DNA of 64,000 nt from Stramenopiles sp. TOSAG23-2 (Eukaryota > Sar), in assembly GCA_900128395.1 (NCBI GenBank), contig LT649237.1, forward strand, positions 18,038 to 82,037. Direction: 5' to 3'. The translations under genes were made by a program, and so were the position numbers. The first letter of the stretch is position 1. Each line of letters begins with the position of its first letter. Below the pieces are notes generated by a model. That model saw only the letters and a program-made list of their open reading frames with translations. It was not told the DNA's origin and ran no database searches. Below are positions 18,101 through 30,300 of this stretch, piece after piece.

Positions 18101-20461
18101 ATGTTGCAAGGTAACATATTGCCTTGAAAGCTCTTTATCATCAGCTGAAACGAAGTCATTTCCATCTACGATATATACATATCGTACCTCATCCTCCCCT
18201 GGATCCTCCGAGGCTGATACGAGTATATTAATAACTTTTTTCTCTTTTTTTCTCGCAGGAACTAAAATGACAAAACGTGCCATATTTCTTCCAACGTATA
18301 TTCTAGTTGATAATGTAACTTGTTTCATCCCGTTCAATCCTTGCGAAAGTGCTTGTAGACATTTTTTCGTGGATGGTTTTTTTTGATATTTTTTTGGTAT
18401 CATTTTTGCTAAGCCATTTGGTACAAGCACACTTAAATCACAAATGGTTTCATATGCTAAAAGTGTCGTTGTCAAAGACATTTCTTGTAAAACTTCTTGT
18501 TTCTTTTCTACGGCAAGTCTATCTACTTTATCAATTTCCTGGACTGGTATGTACGTAGCATTTTCTCTTCTAGTTTCTTTGATAACTTCCTGTTTTCTCC
18601 TTTCTTGTATAGCGAGCCATTCTTTATCTTCCTCATCATCACTCTCAAATGTTACTCGTTTGCCATCTCCCTGTGCTCCTTCCTCCGATACTTTTTTATC
18701 GTTATCTTCATCATCTTCCTCTTTTTCTTCTTTTGGTAGTGGTGGTGGAACAAACTCAACTTCTTCCTCATCAAAACGTTTATCATCATCATCATCATCA
18801 TCTTTCATTCCTTTCTTTTTTTTACTAGCAACGCTTTTTGATTTTTCTTTCTTTCCAGATGATTTTCCTTCCTCTTTTTCGTCCTCTTCTTCTTTTTCAA
18901 ATTCTAATTTTTTCTCAACTTTACTAGCTGCTTTTTTCAGTTTTGCCATATGTTTACGATGTTTCTTCTTCGCTTTCTTAGCTGATTGCTTTTGTTTCTT
19001 CACATGTTTTAAAAGAGCATCTATTCCTCCAGCTTGTATATGTTTTCGATAAATGTATCCCCTATAGTTATGTGTGATCATATTCGCAGCATTGATTTTT
19101 TTCTCTTTAAATGAGGCGTAAGATTTTCTTTCGTTCACACCTCTAGCTCTTGCTTGTATTTTTGTAGCAGCATAATAACGTTTTCTCCTAGCTGCCCTTT
19201 TTTTCTGTTGTTCAATTCTTTCTTGTCTTCTACGTTCTCTTTCTTCGCGTAATTTACTTATTTCTTTTTTAAATGTTTTTCTAGTCACATATCCTTTATA
19301 TGCGGATTGGATCTTTATTGTACTGCGTAAACGTTTTCGTTCTAGACGTAATGCTTTTAATTTTGGTTCCGTTTGTGATCGTATATTGAAAAAACGAAAA
19401 ACAGATTGTATTTTTGCAGCGCAACGATGTTGTAATCTTTCATAACCAATTAAGCGTTTCCGCAAGCGTCTATATATTTCATCTTTCCTTCTACCAATTT
19501 TTGTTCCAAGCAATTTAAAATCATCTAATCCTATTGATAAATGAGATGTACGTCCAGATGGCAAACGTATCATTAAAATACCATCTAATTCATTGTATAA
19601 ATATACTTGACATTTTAACTTATATGAATGATCTTTATCATTTTTATCCTTTAAAACTGAATGTTTTTTTAATGGTATTGCTACCATCCAATCAACGGAA
19701 TGGATGACTCTATTTTGTTTTGTTGCTAAGCCTTGATATTTTATATTTAAAAATCGGTTCTTTGAACGTTTTGCAACTACTGATATTTTTTTATTATTTA
19801 CATTTTGTTGTTTGGAAGAATTAGATTTTTCTGCTGTTGTCTTTTTCTTTTTGTTTTTATCTTTGTCGTTATTTTTTGTTGGTGGTGGCAAAAAATTACC
19901 ATTTCTATCACGTTTCCAACCTTTTCTTTCAAGTTCAGGCCATGTATTATTCCAAAACATTTTGCTTTCATTTTCATTGCTGTGGATATTTAGACGTTGT
20001 TTTTTTATTCCTTTCTTTCTTAAACTCTTTAAAAAATTCCGTTTGGAACTTTTAGTATAATTTGACATAATTTTTTTCTGTTTCTCTGCATCTTGTAATA
20101 ACCATGACGGTACACGTGGTGATTCTAATATATTTGAATGGTTTAACGATGCTAATACTTCTTCTGGCAATCTATTTACACTTTTTTTAATATTATTTTT
20201 TGAATTATTCTTACTTTCTACTGATGTATTGTTATTGTTATTATTATTGTTTTCATTGTCATGATGATGATGATTATGTTTATTTATATTATGATGGTGT
20301 CCAGTTGACATGGCTTTTCCTTTCTTTTTTTTTCTATGTAATTTTTGTATTTTCTTTGCTGCATCTATTTGTTCATCTTTTTCTTTTCTTACTTGTCTAC
20401 CACGATGCAATGCTTGCATTTTCGTCGCTGCATTTATTTCATCTTCCGTTGGTTTATTCAT
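15122..20461 (-). CDS. giant IQ-motif and EF-hand protein with acidic low-complexity regions
   Basis: The protein has 1779 residues and no assignable family name. An IQ-like pair opens it (AATKMQALHRGRQVRKE, then AAKKIQKLHRKKK), followed by His/Asn-rich linker. Residues about 347-480 hold four or five more IQ motifs (for example AKIQSVFRFFNIR, TIKIQSAYKGYVTRK, ATKIQARARGVNERK), which bind calmodulin or EF-hand light chains. Lys/Glu/Asp-rich linkers follow. Two EF-hands lie at about 1025-1085: DKTGTGMVNIDE is nonstandard, while DENGDGKIEFEE is canonical and should bind Ca2+. A conserved-looking region with CVCGEC lies near 1240. The C-terminal 400 residues are highly acidic. Recurrent W-containing segments (WMVAIPL, WMVSVYTYG, IKWRIRLLSYE) hint at a repeated small beta module. 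A Ca2+-responsive cytoskeletal or axonemal scaffold is plausible but inferred. Confidence 0.85.
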   Translation of the reverse strand: MNKPTEDEINAATKMQALHRGRQVRKEKDEQIDAAKKIQKLHRKKKKGKAMSTGHHHNINKHNHHHHDNENNNNNNNNTSVESKNNSKNNIKKSVNRLPEEVLASLNHSNILESPRVPSWLLQDAEKQKKIMSNYTKSSKRNFLKSLRKKGIKKQRLNIHSNENESKMFWNNTWPELERKGWKRDRNGNFLPPPTKNNDKDKNKKKKTTAEKSNSSKQQNVNNKKISVVAKRSKNRFLNIKYQGLATKQNRVIHSVDWMVAIPLKKHSVLKDKNDKDHSYKLKCQVYLYNELDGILMIRLPSGRTSHLSIGLDDFKLLGTKIGRRKDEIYRRLRKRLIGYERLQHRCAAKIQSVFRFFNIRSQTEPKLKALRLERKRLRSTIKIQSAYKGYVTRKTFKKEISKLREERERRRQERIEQQKKRAARRKRYYAATKIQARARGVNERKSYASFKEKKINAANMITHNYRGYIYRKHIQAGGIDALLKHVKKQKQSAKKAKKKHRKHMAKLKKAASKVEKKLEFEKEEEDEKEEGKSSGKKEKSKSVASKKKKGMKDDDDDDDKRFDEEEVEFVPPPLPKEEKEEDDEDNDKKVSEEGAQGDGKRVTFESDDEEDKEWLAIQERRKQEVIKETRRENATYIPVQEIDKVDRLAVEKKQEVLQEMSLTTTLLAYETICDLSVLVPNGLAKMIPKKYQKKPSTKKCLQALSQGLNGMKQVTLSTRIYVGRNMARFVILVPARKKEKKVINILVSASEDPGEDEVRYVYIVDGNDFVSADDKELSRQYVTLQHDILDFKRKNDNWVRWAKYLAAICSRYGLSNAENQKIVTPSPAKNPKQQQQQQPPPFQDAYSRRIALRSPVTAEMKVKKRRGTMGLSKQATWYPDEYTLDNRLMNIDYTVTKHKTLLEKVKDWPTANATIFLQLLHKLREKLQHSDEHLLNAVEKKIFEDRLMITPEEEERRKHEVIQEWIDDLLDDVVEEVLKSENGDDEKKSDTLNDKKKKKKPSKTLSQKQLIEQKFKEFGTDTRKKLEQIFKLFDKTGTGMVNIDEFKSVLKLFMEEIDEKFGNYFIAYFDENGDGKIEFEEFADVVLETNPQDSLTLNYQPLLLSYALKYGEKCLSNIEVFQFGPCPPLKCAWHPPENCRVFEDIVVMNPPTQSAKKHLKLRNNLSKKRREFLMKSCMSIEWMVSVYTYGDSGKKEWKLARATGYEGYTRTLFVEQIGHFDMGVIRDLKYKRKVLAGEKALGCVCGECLLIREQLESGRIRLVRPLNRSSVKLFDRLYKMYVTDEMIDAYSRKAKPPALDGEMKSGDESDDDVEEEDEDLEDDEEEAEDDGLGFPIIEKLEIRWKALKHGKPGEVSKHILLTYYEVRKMHKNELGYFVSGYDINAGSNPPTLHFHLGDSSDSKIHAGLQIMERRTDDPAPPKIYENVMHEFKYVYESSEDDFESTDSEEYRVEGEEGEEEEDGEESMDEEDDDEEESKESNDKEETKDEEIMNDNKNVKKQGTEEEEAGEEKKVEEEDKQKKQEEEVDDTMKVKDKEIPKISNNGLPPLSLTKKKKPLAPINVNKKEIETATESVEADQLEEKVNKSAENKNIPLDPIKGGNKDAKKEEEEKEEAEGDNTGEEEEEDEEEEEEEDEDLGNEDFIKIKWRIRLLSYEKRKPFEAIAFELDEEDGVDIIAVKIDGEVVDIKLDDGSKVELLEDLIDDDSEGSKEFKELKAFLEEEGLETVKEEDEEDVVADDEQKGGDRKNEPVEENTGVHDAIDTIKEEDLEDLEEETA

Positions 20462-21279
20462 CCTGTTGTTTCTATATATGTTGTGTGTGTGTATATATAT
20501 ATATATTTGTAGAGAGAGAGAGATGTTGCTGTCATCGTTCTGGTTGTAAAAGGATATAGATATCTATGTTTTTATATTATTGCTCATCATATTAGGATTT
20601 GATTGCCTTGTTGGGATTCCAACAAAAAAATAACGTCTGATGATGAAGCTGTCGTGATGCTTCGAACTAACATGTGAATAATAACATTGTATCATAAGGC
20701 ATATTTTTTCAATCCGGAGTGGAGTGTGTAAGGCTTGTAAGGCTTTGTATCTCCCTAAATCCTTTTTCGTTCCATTTCCATATATGCCTAACTACGGTAT
20801 TTTATATACTAATAATTCTTGAAATTTCCTACCTTATTGGCCCTCCGCGGGCAGTTTGCAAAATTGAAAATTGAGATTAGTATTCTAATTTCCATTTCAA
20901 GTATATTGTATTACCTATGTATGTCTTGATTAAAATGTGGTTATTGACAGTTATTTCCATTACCGTTGTTACGTTAAAAACAGCTTGTTGAAAACCAATG
21001 ATATTTACACCGTAAACAGGAGGAATCAAAATTGTAGCGAAGAAATAATACCACACACAAATATATTTACATACATATTTGCAATGTACATATTGTAAAC
21101 AGTGAGATACATTCTTTTCATATTATATAACATTGAATCAAAGATTACAGTATTAATATATCTCATATTTGTACAAACAAGCTTTTCTTGTTTTGGAATT
21201 AAGAAGAGTACTTTAATATATATATAAAGGTAAAAGAGTTATATTAACAAAATATATTAATCATACATCGTAATATTAG

Positions 21280-21311
<32 letters not shown>

Positions 21312-21351
21312 GGAATAGGAATAATAATAATAGGAATATAACAACAAGAAG
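20462..21351. promoter_or_regulatory. head-to-head gap between the IQ/EF-hand gene and HYDIN
   Basis: This 890-bp gap serves two likely ciliary or cytoskeletal genes. A (TG)n(TA)n(AG)n microsatellite (about 20484-20522) lies in the IQ-gene leader. A CCCTAAAT motif sits at 20753-20760. The HYDIN leader carries an (AAT)n run at about 21281-21311 and a shorter one up to the ATG. No gene is seen. Confidence 0.5.
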
Positions 21352-24300
21352 ATGTCGCATTCAACTACCTCGAAACGAAAGACATTAAAGAGTAAATCCA
21401 CTAGAAATAATAATAGTTCAAAAGGACCTGCTACTGATGTTCCTCCACATAAAAATATACCGTCTCACTTGAAATATCCCAATTATCGCAAAGTTGATGA
21501 GGCAACTGTTTTAGCTATGGCAGAAGGGACGCATTCAAAAAGTGACTTAAGAAAAACAAAGCCAAGTTTAATGTTAAAAGACTTACGTGCTACAAGGGAT
21601 CCAGCTGAAGATGGGGAATTGGTACGACCAGCTCCGCCAGAGATATTGGAGTTTTTAAATATTGAAGATTACAGTGCACAGAAACAATGCACCGTGCCGT
21701 TGGAATATCCACTTTTTCAACCATATCCAGCAGATTTAGTGTTTCGTAATTTTGAACCGTTTGGCACATACCATCAAAGACTTTATTTTCGCAATAACGA
21801 CTCGTTTGCAAGACGTGTACGTATATTGTCGCCAGACTCTCCATTCTTCACCGTAAGGCCTGTATTTGATGATCCTTCTTTAGCCGTTCCAAAAAATGGT
21901 AAAGTTGCAGCTGGTATGGAAGTTTGCTACATCGTTACCTTTCGACCTAGAGAGAAACGTGATTATAATTATAGTTTAATATGTGTTACGGAACGTGAAA
22001 AATTTGCTGTTCCAGTACGAGCTATTGGTACGAGGGCGTGTTTAGACTTTCCAGATAATGTTGAAATGGGAATGGCGCCAGTGAAACATACGGCAACAAA
22101 AACTTTTTTAGTGCGTAATGTTGGTGAGAAAGCAACTAAATTTGCTTTATCTGCGAGCCAACCATTTGATGTAGAACCAAGAAATGGTTTTGTTGCACAA
22201 GGTGCTAGTATACAAGTAACTGTTATGTTCACTCCAGATGTTGCACGTTCATATGAAGGAGAAATGACATTGGAATATGAAAATGGACAAGTAGCCGTTG
22301 TTGGACTTACCGGGGACGCACAAAATATCAATGTGCATCTAGGATCTCAAATTGTTGAAATTGATCCTGCATACATATCATTATCATCCCAAAAAACTGT
22401 GAAAGTTTATAATCGTAGTGGTGTTCCAGTACAATTTAGTTGGAAAGCATTTGGCGCGACGGAGGAAGAGCAACATGAAAGGAACAGATTGCACAATGAG
22501 TTAAATCGCATGGAAGAGATGGAACGACGCCATTTAGATTCTCAACATTTTGAAGATGAAGATGGGGATGAAGATGATTATAGTGAAGACGAAGGGAACA
22601 ATATGCCAGCAGCAAAACGACGTGAAATTGCAGCATTGTCACGTAAATATAAACATTTAAGGCGTGCAGTGCAAGAAGATTCATTATTATTTGCAGATGA
22701 AAATTTCTCAATAGAGCCTATTCAAGGAGAAGTGTGGGCAAATAGTGAATTGGAATTCACGATTACTTTTTCCCCAGAACAAGCTGCTGATTATGCATGT
22801 GTTGCATTCTTATCAACCACTGGTAGGGAACAATGCTTGCCATTGAAAATCCAAGCAACTGGTATTGGTCCACAAGCATCTTTTACCTACGATGTGTTAG
22901 ATATAGGTGATGTGTTTGTTAATAGTGTTCATACATACGAGCTTGTGATGGAAAATAGCGGTGAAATCGATGCGGAATACGATTTACAACCATCCGATAC
23001 GCCATTTGGTCCTAAATTTAAATTTTCACCTGAATCTGGTAAATTAGCCGTAGGTGAAGCGCATAAAATTGAAGTTAGTTTTTGCTCAGAAATTCTTGGA
23101 GAATTTTCTGAACATTTTCATTACAGTTTAAAAGGCAGTCAAATTCCTCTTAGCGTACATTTCAAAGGTCATGTAGTAGGCCCAACTTTTCATTTTAATG
23201 TGGAAGACATTGATTTTGGCATTGTTTCGTATGAATTTGTCAATAACCGAAGCTTAACTTTGTATAATACTAGTGAAATTCCAATGACATATACGTTAAG
23301 AGTACCTCAAGATGGCAAATTTCTTCAAAAAGAGTTTGACATCAACCCATCAAGTGGAACTATCGTTCCGGATGGTAAGGTGGACATCCAAGTTGATTTC
23401 ATTTCAACAACTGTTAGAGTTTATGAAATGTATTTAACAGTAGATGTTGAAAACGTAGGCGAAGGATTGCTTTCCATTCCTATTAAAGCAGAGTGCCGAT
23501 TACCAGACGTAACGTTGGGATCTGAGGAAATTGAATATGGATCATGCTTTTTAAGATATCCATATGTAAAAACATTGGAATTAATTAATGACAGTGATCA
23601 AAAAGCAAGGTATGAATTCTTACCGCAAGAGGAGCATACGATGATACTTGGGACGTATGAAACGGAAGAGACAAAAGGTACCATTGATGCGAGAAGTCGT
23701 GTTGAAGTACCAATAACTCTTACATGTGAAAAATTAGGCAAAGTAAATCTTCCAATGTTTGTTAAAATATCAGGCCAAGAAAGGCCACCAATGAATATTG
23801 CATTAAATGCAAATGCAACAGGTCCAAATGTAATCTTAGATCAAAACGATGGAATCAACTGGGGGCCAACAACATGTTTAATACCATCCACCAGAGAATT
23901 AAAAGTAACAAATGATTCTCTTATTCCAGCTCCATTCCGCACATTTATGAAAACCCAAGGTTCTGTTTTCTCCGTTGATTTAAACGAAGGTATGTTAGCA
24001 CCAGGTGAAAGTGTTGTTTTGAAGATTACTGCTAAACTTGATGATACGATTGTTCATAAAGATCAATTACAAATCATAGTACATGAAGGTGGAAATATCA
24101 TTGTTCCATTGGTAGCCAAAGGGGAAGGTACTACACTATCATGTGATGATGATATCTCCTTTATCGAATATGATTATCAATTTACCAGCGTTACCTGTGA
24201 AAAAAGATTCTTCATTAAAAATTTAGGAAGGCGTGCGCAAGATATCACATGGGTAAATAAAACTGTAAAAGAAAATGATGAAAAAGCACAAACGGAGTTT

Positions 24301-27300
24301 ATACATGCTATGCGTGAATTTAAAGAGAAAGGTGATGATAAAAAGAAAAAGAAAAAGAGAAAGGCGCCAGTTGAGCCAAGTCCATCAACCGCAGTGTTCA
24401 CAGTGGAGCCGGAAACAGTTACTTTAAAACCTAATACAGGTTGTGAATTTAGTTTTTATGGCAACACGCCGTTAACTGATAATTTCTTAGAGGAATTAAT
24501 ATGTGAAATTAAACAAGGAAAAGAAAAAAATGGCCGTCCAATGTTGTCTTGCAAATGCCATGGTATTTTCATTAACCCCGTGCTTGAACCTTCTGTAAAA
24601 GAATTATCGTACGTATATACGTGGCGGGATGGCATGCCATTGACTCAACAAATTCAACCTATTACATTAAGAAACGTTGCTGAATTGCCATTAGATTTTG
24701 TTTTGCGTACTCAATTACCATTTAGTATCGATACGTACGAATTTAAATTAATGCCTAATGAAACGACTACAGTAAATGTTTCATTTGATCCTGGCTACAG
24801 AGACGATCGTGTTTCCCACGTAGCTGAAAGTGCCCTTACTGCTGTTTATAGAGATCACCCTAAACGTGATTCCATTCCATTAATTGGGGAAATCAACTTT
24901 CCAAATTTACAATTCGATTACACTACTGTTGATTTTGGTACCGTCTTAAACGATACCACGCAAACGGTTAGCGTCAAAGTTACCAATATTAGTAAAATTG
25001 ATACAGATTTAAGCTGGACATTTGAAGCTGATGAAGAAGCTGCACGCAAAAAAGCTACAGCTGCGCGTCCATATATTCCTGTCAATCAGGTATATGACGT
25101 TCTTCCTATTCGTAGTTTGTTGCGTCCTGGTGAAACGGAAGTTGTTGAATTTGCGTTTTACGGCCATGCAAATCGTAAATTCCGCACTACGGCTGTTGGT
25201 ATAGTTCAAGGAGGACCAGAATATCCTGTTGTATTGCAAGGGGAAGCATCGACGATAGCACATAGAATGGATCAGTCATATCTAGATTTTGGAAAGGTTC
25301 CATATGACGTGGAAGATGAAGTGAAAGAATTTAATATTATTAACCCAGGACGCGTACCTTTTGATTACCGTTTGCGCCTTGATGAACTTTCACGACCGGA
25401 TATTATAGTAGCTCAGCCAACTAGTGGCAGAGTATATGCAGGAGACAAACAAAAAATTACCATTAAATTTATGCCAGGTGTTCCAGATAGAATTATGGAG
25501 CAAGTAAAAGTAGATATTGCCCATTTTGAACCAATTTTGTTCCCAATATATGGACATGGTATCTTTACAAATGTTTTTGTTCAGCTTCCACGGGAAGATG
25601 CTGATGATGAAGTTTGGTTAGCAACATTAGAGGAAGCTCGAAGAGCGATTGAGGGGGCTAAGAATGGAGAGACTATGGAAAATCAACCACCACTTCCACC
25701 TGCAATAGTTCCACCATCCCAAGATGGTTCTCGTCCAGATACTAAGCAATCAACATTGACAACAGGCCGTAAAATGATAGCACAGCGAGGAAAAGATGCC
25801 GGTGTTGAAAATAGTGGCGAATCTGGACCACCAAAAACTGCTCCTGCAATGTTAGCAATACCTATTACATCCAGAAAAGCTTCTGTTGAAACTGTTGATG
25901 AGGATCAACTTCCACCAGCAGAAAAAGACGAAGCAATAGCCATTCAAAATGAGGCAAATCGTATTGTTTTTATGAGATATTTGTTAAAACAATTAGAAAA
26001 TAATGCAAGGGCATTTGATATGGAAAATGACGGGTATGAAGATGATGATGGCGATGATCCATTTTCTGATACAAAATCAAAAACATCAAAGACTTCTAAA
26101 TCCAATGTACAAGTTCCAAAATTACCAATTGCTGTAGTTGAAGCCCCTAGTAAAAATGCAATGTCAAAAGCAAAGCCGATTGAAACGGAAGATGGTGGAT
26201 TATTAACTGTTAGAAGTCAATTTACACCGGATTTTGTTCTAGCAAAATACGTGTGTGATTTTGGTCATGTAGTAGCTGGTACCGTGCGCAAAAAGAAATT
26301 TGTAGTTTCAAATACTGGATATCTTCCTGTAACATTTACCATCGATTCCGGTGGTGCTTCGTCGAAAGGGTTCCATATGGACCCAGAAAAAGTTAAGAAT
26401 GTTCCTGAAGGTGAGGATATTAATTTCAAAGTTACATTTAAATCAAAACGTAGTCGATTAGGTCCAATTCAAGTAGAAGTTCCAATATTTTTGAAAGATG
26501 GTCCAGCTATTGTCTTAATCTTAAAAGCTAATGTGACAATACCAGACGTATCTGTTACTCCAGAGCAAGGTATTGACTTTGGTACAGTTCTATTGGGCAG
26601 AACTAAGATTATCAATTTCCAATTGAAAAATTTAGCTCCTGTTCCTACAACTTGGAGCCGTGCAAAACAAACGAAAAATGCTCAAGACGAAAACTATTTT
26701 ATATGTACACCAGATGTTGGGACATTAGCGCCAGGAGAAGCGCAAAATATTCAAATACATTTCACACCAACTGGCAATCGTTCATATGAATTTAAATTGC
26801 CAGTTAAGATTGTTTCAAATCCTAGAGTCAAAACGATTGATTTGAAAGGTCAAGGTAAGGAATTGTCCATTATGTTTACACCGTCAAGAGTCAGCCAAGT
26901 CCCTGTATTACCATTCGCAGATCCAACTTCTGTTATTGTTAATGCAATCAATGAAAACGATTATGACGTTGAATTTTATAGTCTAGATTTTGATACCCAA
27001 TATGGGGAAGAAGAGAAAGTATTGCGAGAAATAGATGAAGCGATTTGGACTGGTCATATTCATGGTGATAGTGTTGTAAAGGGATTGAGTAATTACAATT
27101 CTACAATGGTTGTTGAACCTAGAAATGTTGGCGGCGGTTTGCCAGAGAAAGTTTTAGAAAGCAAAGCTAGAAAGGAGAGAAAGCAACTTCGCAGGGAAAA
27201 GCGTGCTGCAAGAGAAGCAAAACGTAAAGCCCGCGAAGAGGCTGTTAAAAAAGCAGAAGAAGAAGGTACTGATCCACCAGCTGAGGAGGAAGACGCGGGT

Positions 27301-30300
27301 GAAGAGGAGAATTTAGATAGCACCGACGATGAACAAGGTGAAGTTGGTGAATTGGAAGTTGAAGAAATCCCACCAACAAAACGGGAGGAAGGCTTAGCAT
27401 TAGATGTAGTGTTCCATGGTGCTCCATTTACAAGTTCGGAGGATATTGCTAGAAAATATGCAAACGAAATGGGTTTCTTCCCATTAAATCTAGATGAAGT
27501 AGTTCAAGAAGCTATTGATAATAATACATTGGGTGGGCGTGCAGCGAAAGAAAAGCTTGGATATTCCCCTGAAGGAGAAAAACCGGATGAAATTGAAGAT
27601 TATACGCTATCAAATGAGCTTTTAATAGCTATTTTACGTGATCGTGTAAATAGTCGTGAATGTGGAGATGGTGTTGTAATTGTTTCGCTTCAAAGTAAAT
27701 ATGCGAATGAAGTAGAAATCGCTAAAGCTGTGAAAGATGCTTTGTCTACGGAAGCCGTAGTGCCGGCACTGGAAGAAGAAGGAGGAGGAGAGAAGGCAGA
27801 AGATGCAGTCGAAGAGCCTGTAGAGGTTCCTTTACTAGAACAAGCCGTGAAAGATGCAAGTAAGCTAAAAGTAAAATCAGGAGATTTACGCCTTATCAAC
27901 TTTACCTCTACGAGTGAAGATGAATTTGCTGAGTACATCAATAATCGTCGCCTAGCCTTAATAGAGGCCTCAAAAGAACCAGAAGTAGTTGAAGAAGAGG
28001 GGGCAGATACCACAGAGGCTGAAGGTGAGAAAGAAGAAAAAAATGATGAAGAAGTTCCTGCCGAGTTTGATAAAGATCCATTTGAAGAATTGTCTGAGGA
28101 AGATATTATGAAAATGTCTGACGAGGAAAGGGCCGATTATGAGAAGGAAAAGAAGAAGAACGATGATATGAAAGCTAAAGAGGCTCGTGAATTTGCTTCA
28201 AATTTATTGATCAAGTTGGAATCTACACTTAAATCAGTTGGTGAGGATTTACAAAAAACTGATGAAGAAGTTGCAGAGATGGATGAGGATGCACAAGCAG
28301 AATATTGTAAAACAAGAGGTAAAGCATTATATGGAAGTGCAACACAAAATGTAGATGAAATCAAAGTGACCTTTGGTTTTGTTGCTGAAGTAGAAACAAT
28401 CGAGGGAGAATTTGTCGAACTATCAGAGGAAGAAGTTGAAGCATTGTCGGAAGAAGAGAAAACAGCATATTTGGCTAAAAAAGAAGCATTAAATGCGGAA
28501 ACGGCTGGAGAAGAAAAGGATGAAGATGACGAAGACGAGGAAGATGAAGGGGAAGAAAAGGAGGAAGTGGAAAATTCAGAAGAAAAGGTTGAAGCAAAAG
28601 AGGGAGATGCTGAAGAGACTACGGAAGAAGCAACTGAAGAAGAGGAAGCGAAAGTTGAAGAAAAAGTCGAATTCGTCCTGAATGTGTTGGTCGGTGGTGA
28701 ATCAACTGAGGATTCGTTATATGATGATTTCTCCAATGTGATTCCTTCGCCGCCTGAACCACCAGAGTTCGTCCTTCCAATTCCAGATCCAATTGAAAAT
28801 CAAATTTTGATCAAACCTCATGAACGTAAACAGCGGAGAAAAATTAATTCTTTCAAAATTGTTACAATCAGTAAACCATTTAAAATTGGTGAAACTGATA
28901 CTTTCAAAGAATTAAGCGAGGAGGACATTGCCAATTTAGAAGATGATGCAAAAGCGAATTATGAAGCTGAAGTGCAAGAAAGACAAGCTTTGAAATCTGC
29001 TTCTCGTTGGATCTTGCCTGCAAAGTCACAAATGTCATTAGCCATTGAATTTGCTTCGAAACAAACTGGTAAGAGTAATTCTATATTGGACTTTGAAATA
29101 GTTGGCAATACTAGAACATTTTCCGTGTCAGCTGATGGTGTGTGCGCTGTACCAGCTATTAACAAACAACCTATGGTCGTATTTACAAGACGTGCTAGAG
29201 GCAGACCGCCTATTGAAAAAGTGCATAAACGTTACGTAGATGGGCGCTCTGCATATGAATTTGGCCCATTGTTAATTAACAAACCTAGAAGCCTTATAGA
29301 TGATATTAAAGCAGAGTTTGAAGGAATGGATGCAGATGCGGAGGAAAAGGTAAAGGTGGCGCAAACGATGGCAATGTTTGACAAACTTTCTAAATTAGAC
29401 AATGCTGATACATTAAATATTTCAAATAGTGGTGTTTTTGATACTCGTGTTGACTTTACGTTCAAAGTTGGGGATAATGAGGCACCTTCTCCATTTGTCG
29501 TGTGGCCACCATTTATTGAATTGCCTCAAGGGGAAACCAAACAAGTTTCCATATGGGCGTTCCCTGAAACGGCAGAGCTGCATGAAGATACGTTGGTTTG
29601 CAGCATTCAAGATAATCCAGCTGTAGAAACATTCCCAATTGCATGTTTAGGTGCAACTCCAATGATTGAAATTCATGGTCCATGGGAGAAAATGCAAAAA
29701 GAAGCCAAAGAGGAAGGGGAAGAGGGAGAAGATGCTCCGAGTGGTCCTATTATTGATTTCGATAGATTGTTATTGAAGCGTAGAGAGGCAAAAGACTTTT
29801 CCATTAAAAATACTAGCTCGATTCCAGTCGCATGGAGACTTAAATTGAGTGATAATTTGATGAATAGAAGCGAATTTGAAGTTGGGCCAAGGGAAGGTGT
29901 CCTAGCACCAGAAGGTGTGGAATATGTTACCATTAACTTCGAAGCTGTTGAGCCATTTAAATTTGATGCAGAAAATATAATTATTGAATATTCTGATACT
30001 GAAGGTGGCTTGCCTACAGTTGAGGAGCAGGAAGGTGGAGCAGAAGGCCGTATTGAATCTACTAATATTGACGTACGTGCAGAAGCTTATGATATTAAAT
30101 TCGTGATTCCGGAATTTGGTAAAACTGCACCAAGCAAACCAGGTAAGAAAGTGGAAGAACTTGTTGAACCAGTTTCAGATGAAGAAATGGCTGAATTAGA
30201 AGGTGGTGTACTGAATTTTGGTGCATTGAGAGTATTTGAACAGGCAGAAAAAACATTTACATTGCGCAATGCGGGAGATTATCAAATACGATTTGAATTT

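Noticed and set aside
28137-28736. 199-residue Ser-rich minus-strand ORF inside HYDIN
   Set aside because: It is an antisense shadow of the acidic HYDIN segment, with homopolymeric Ser composition.
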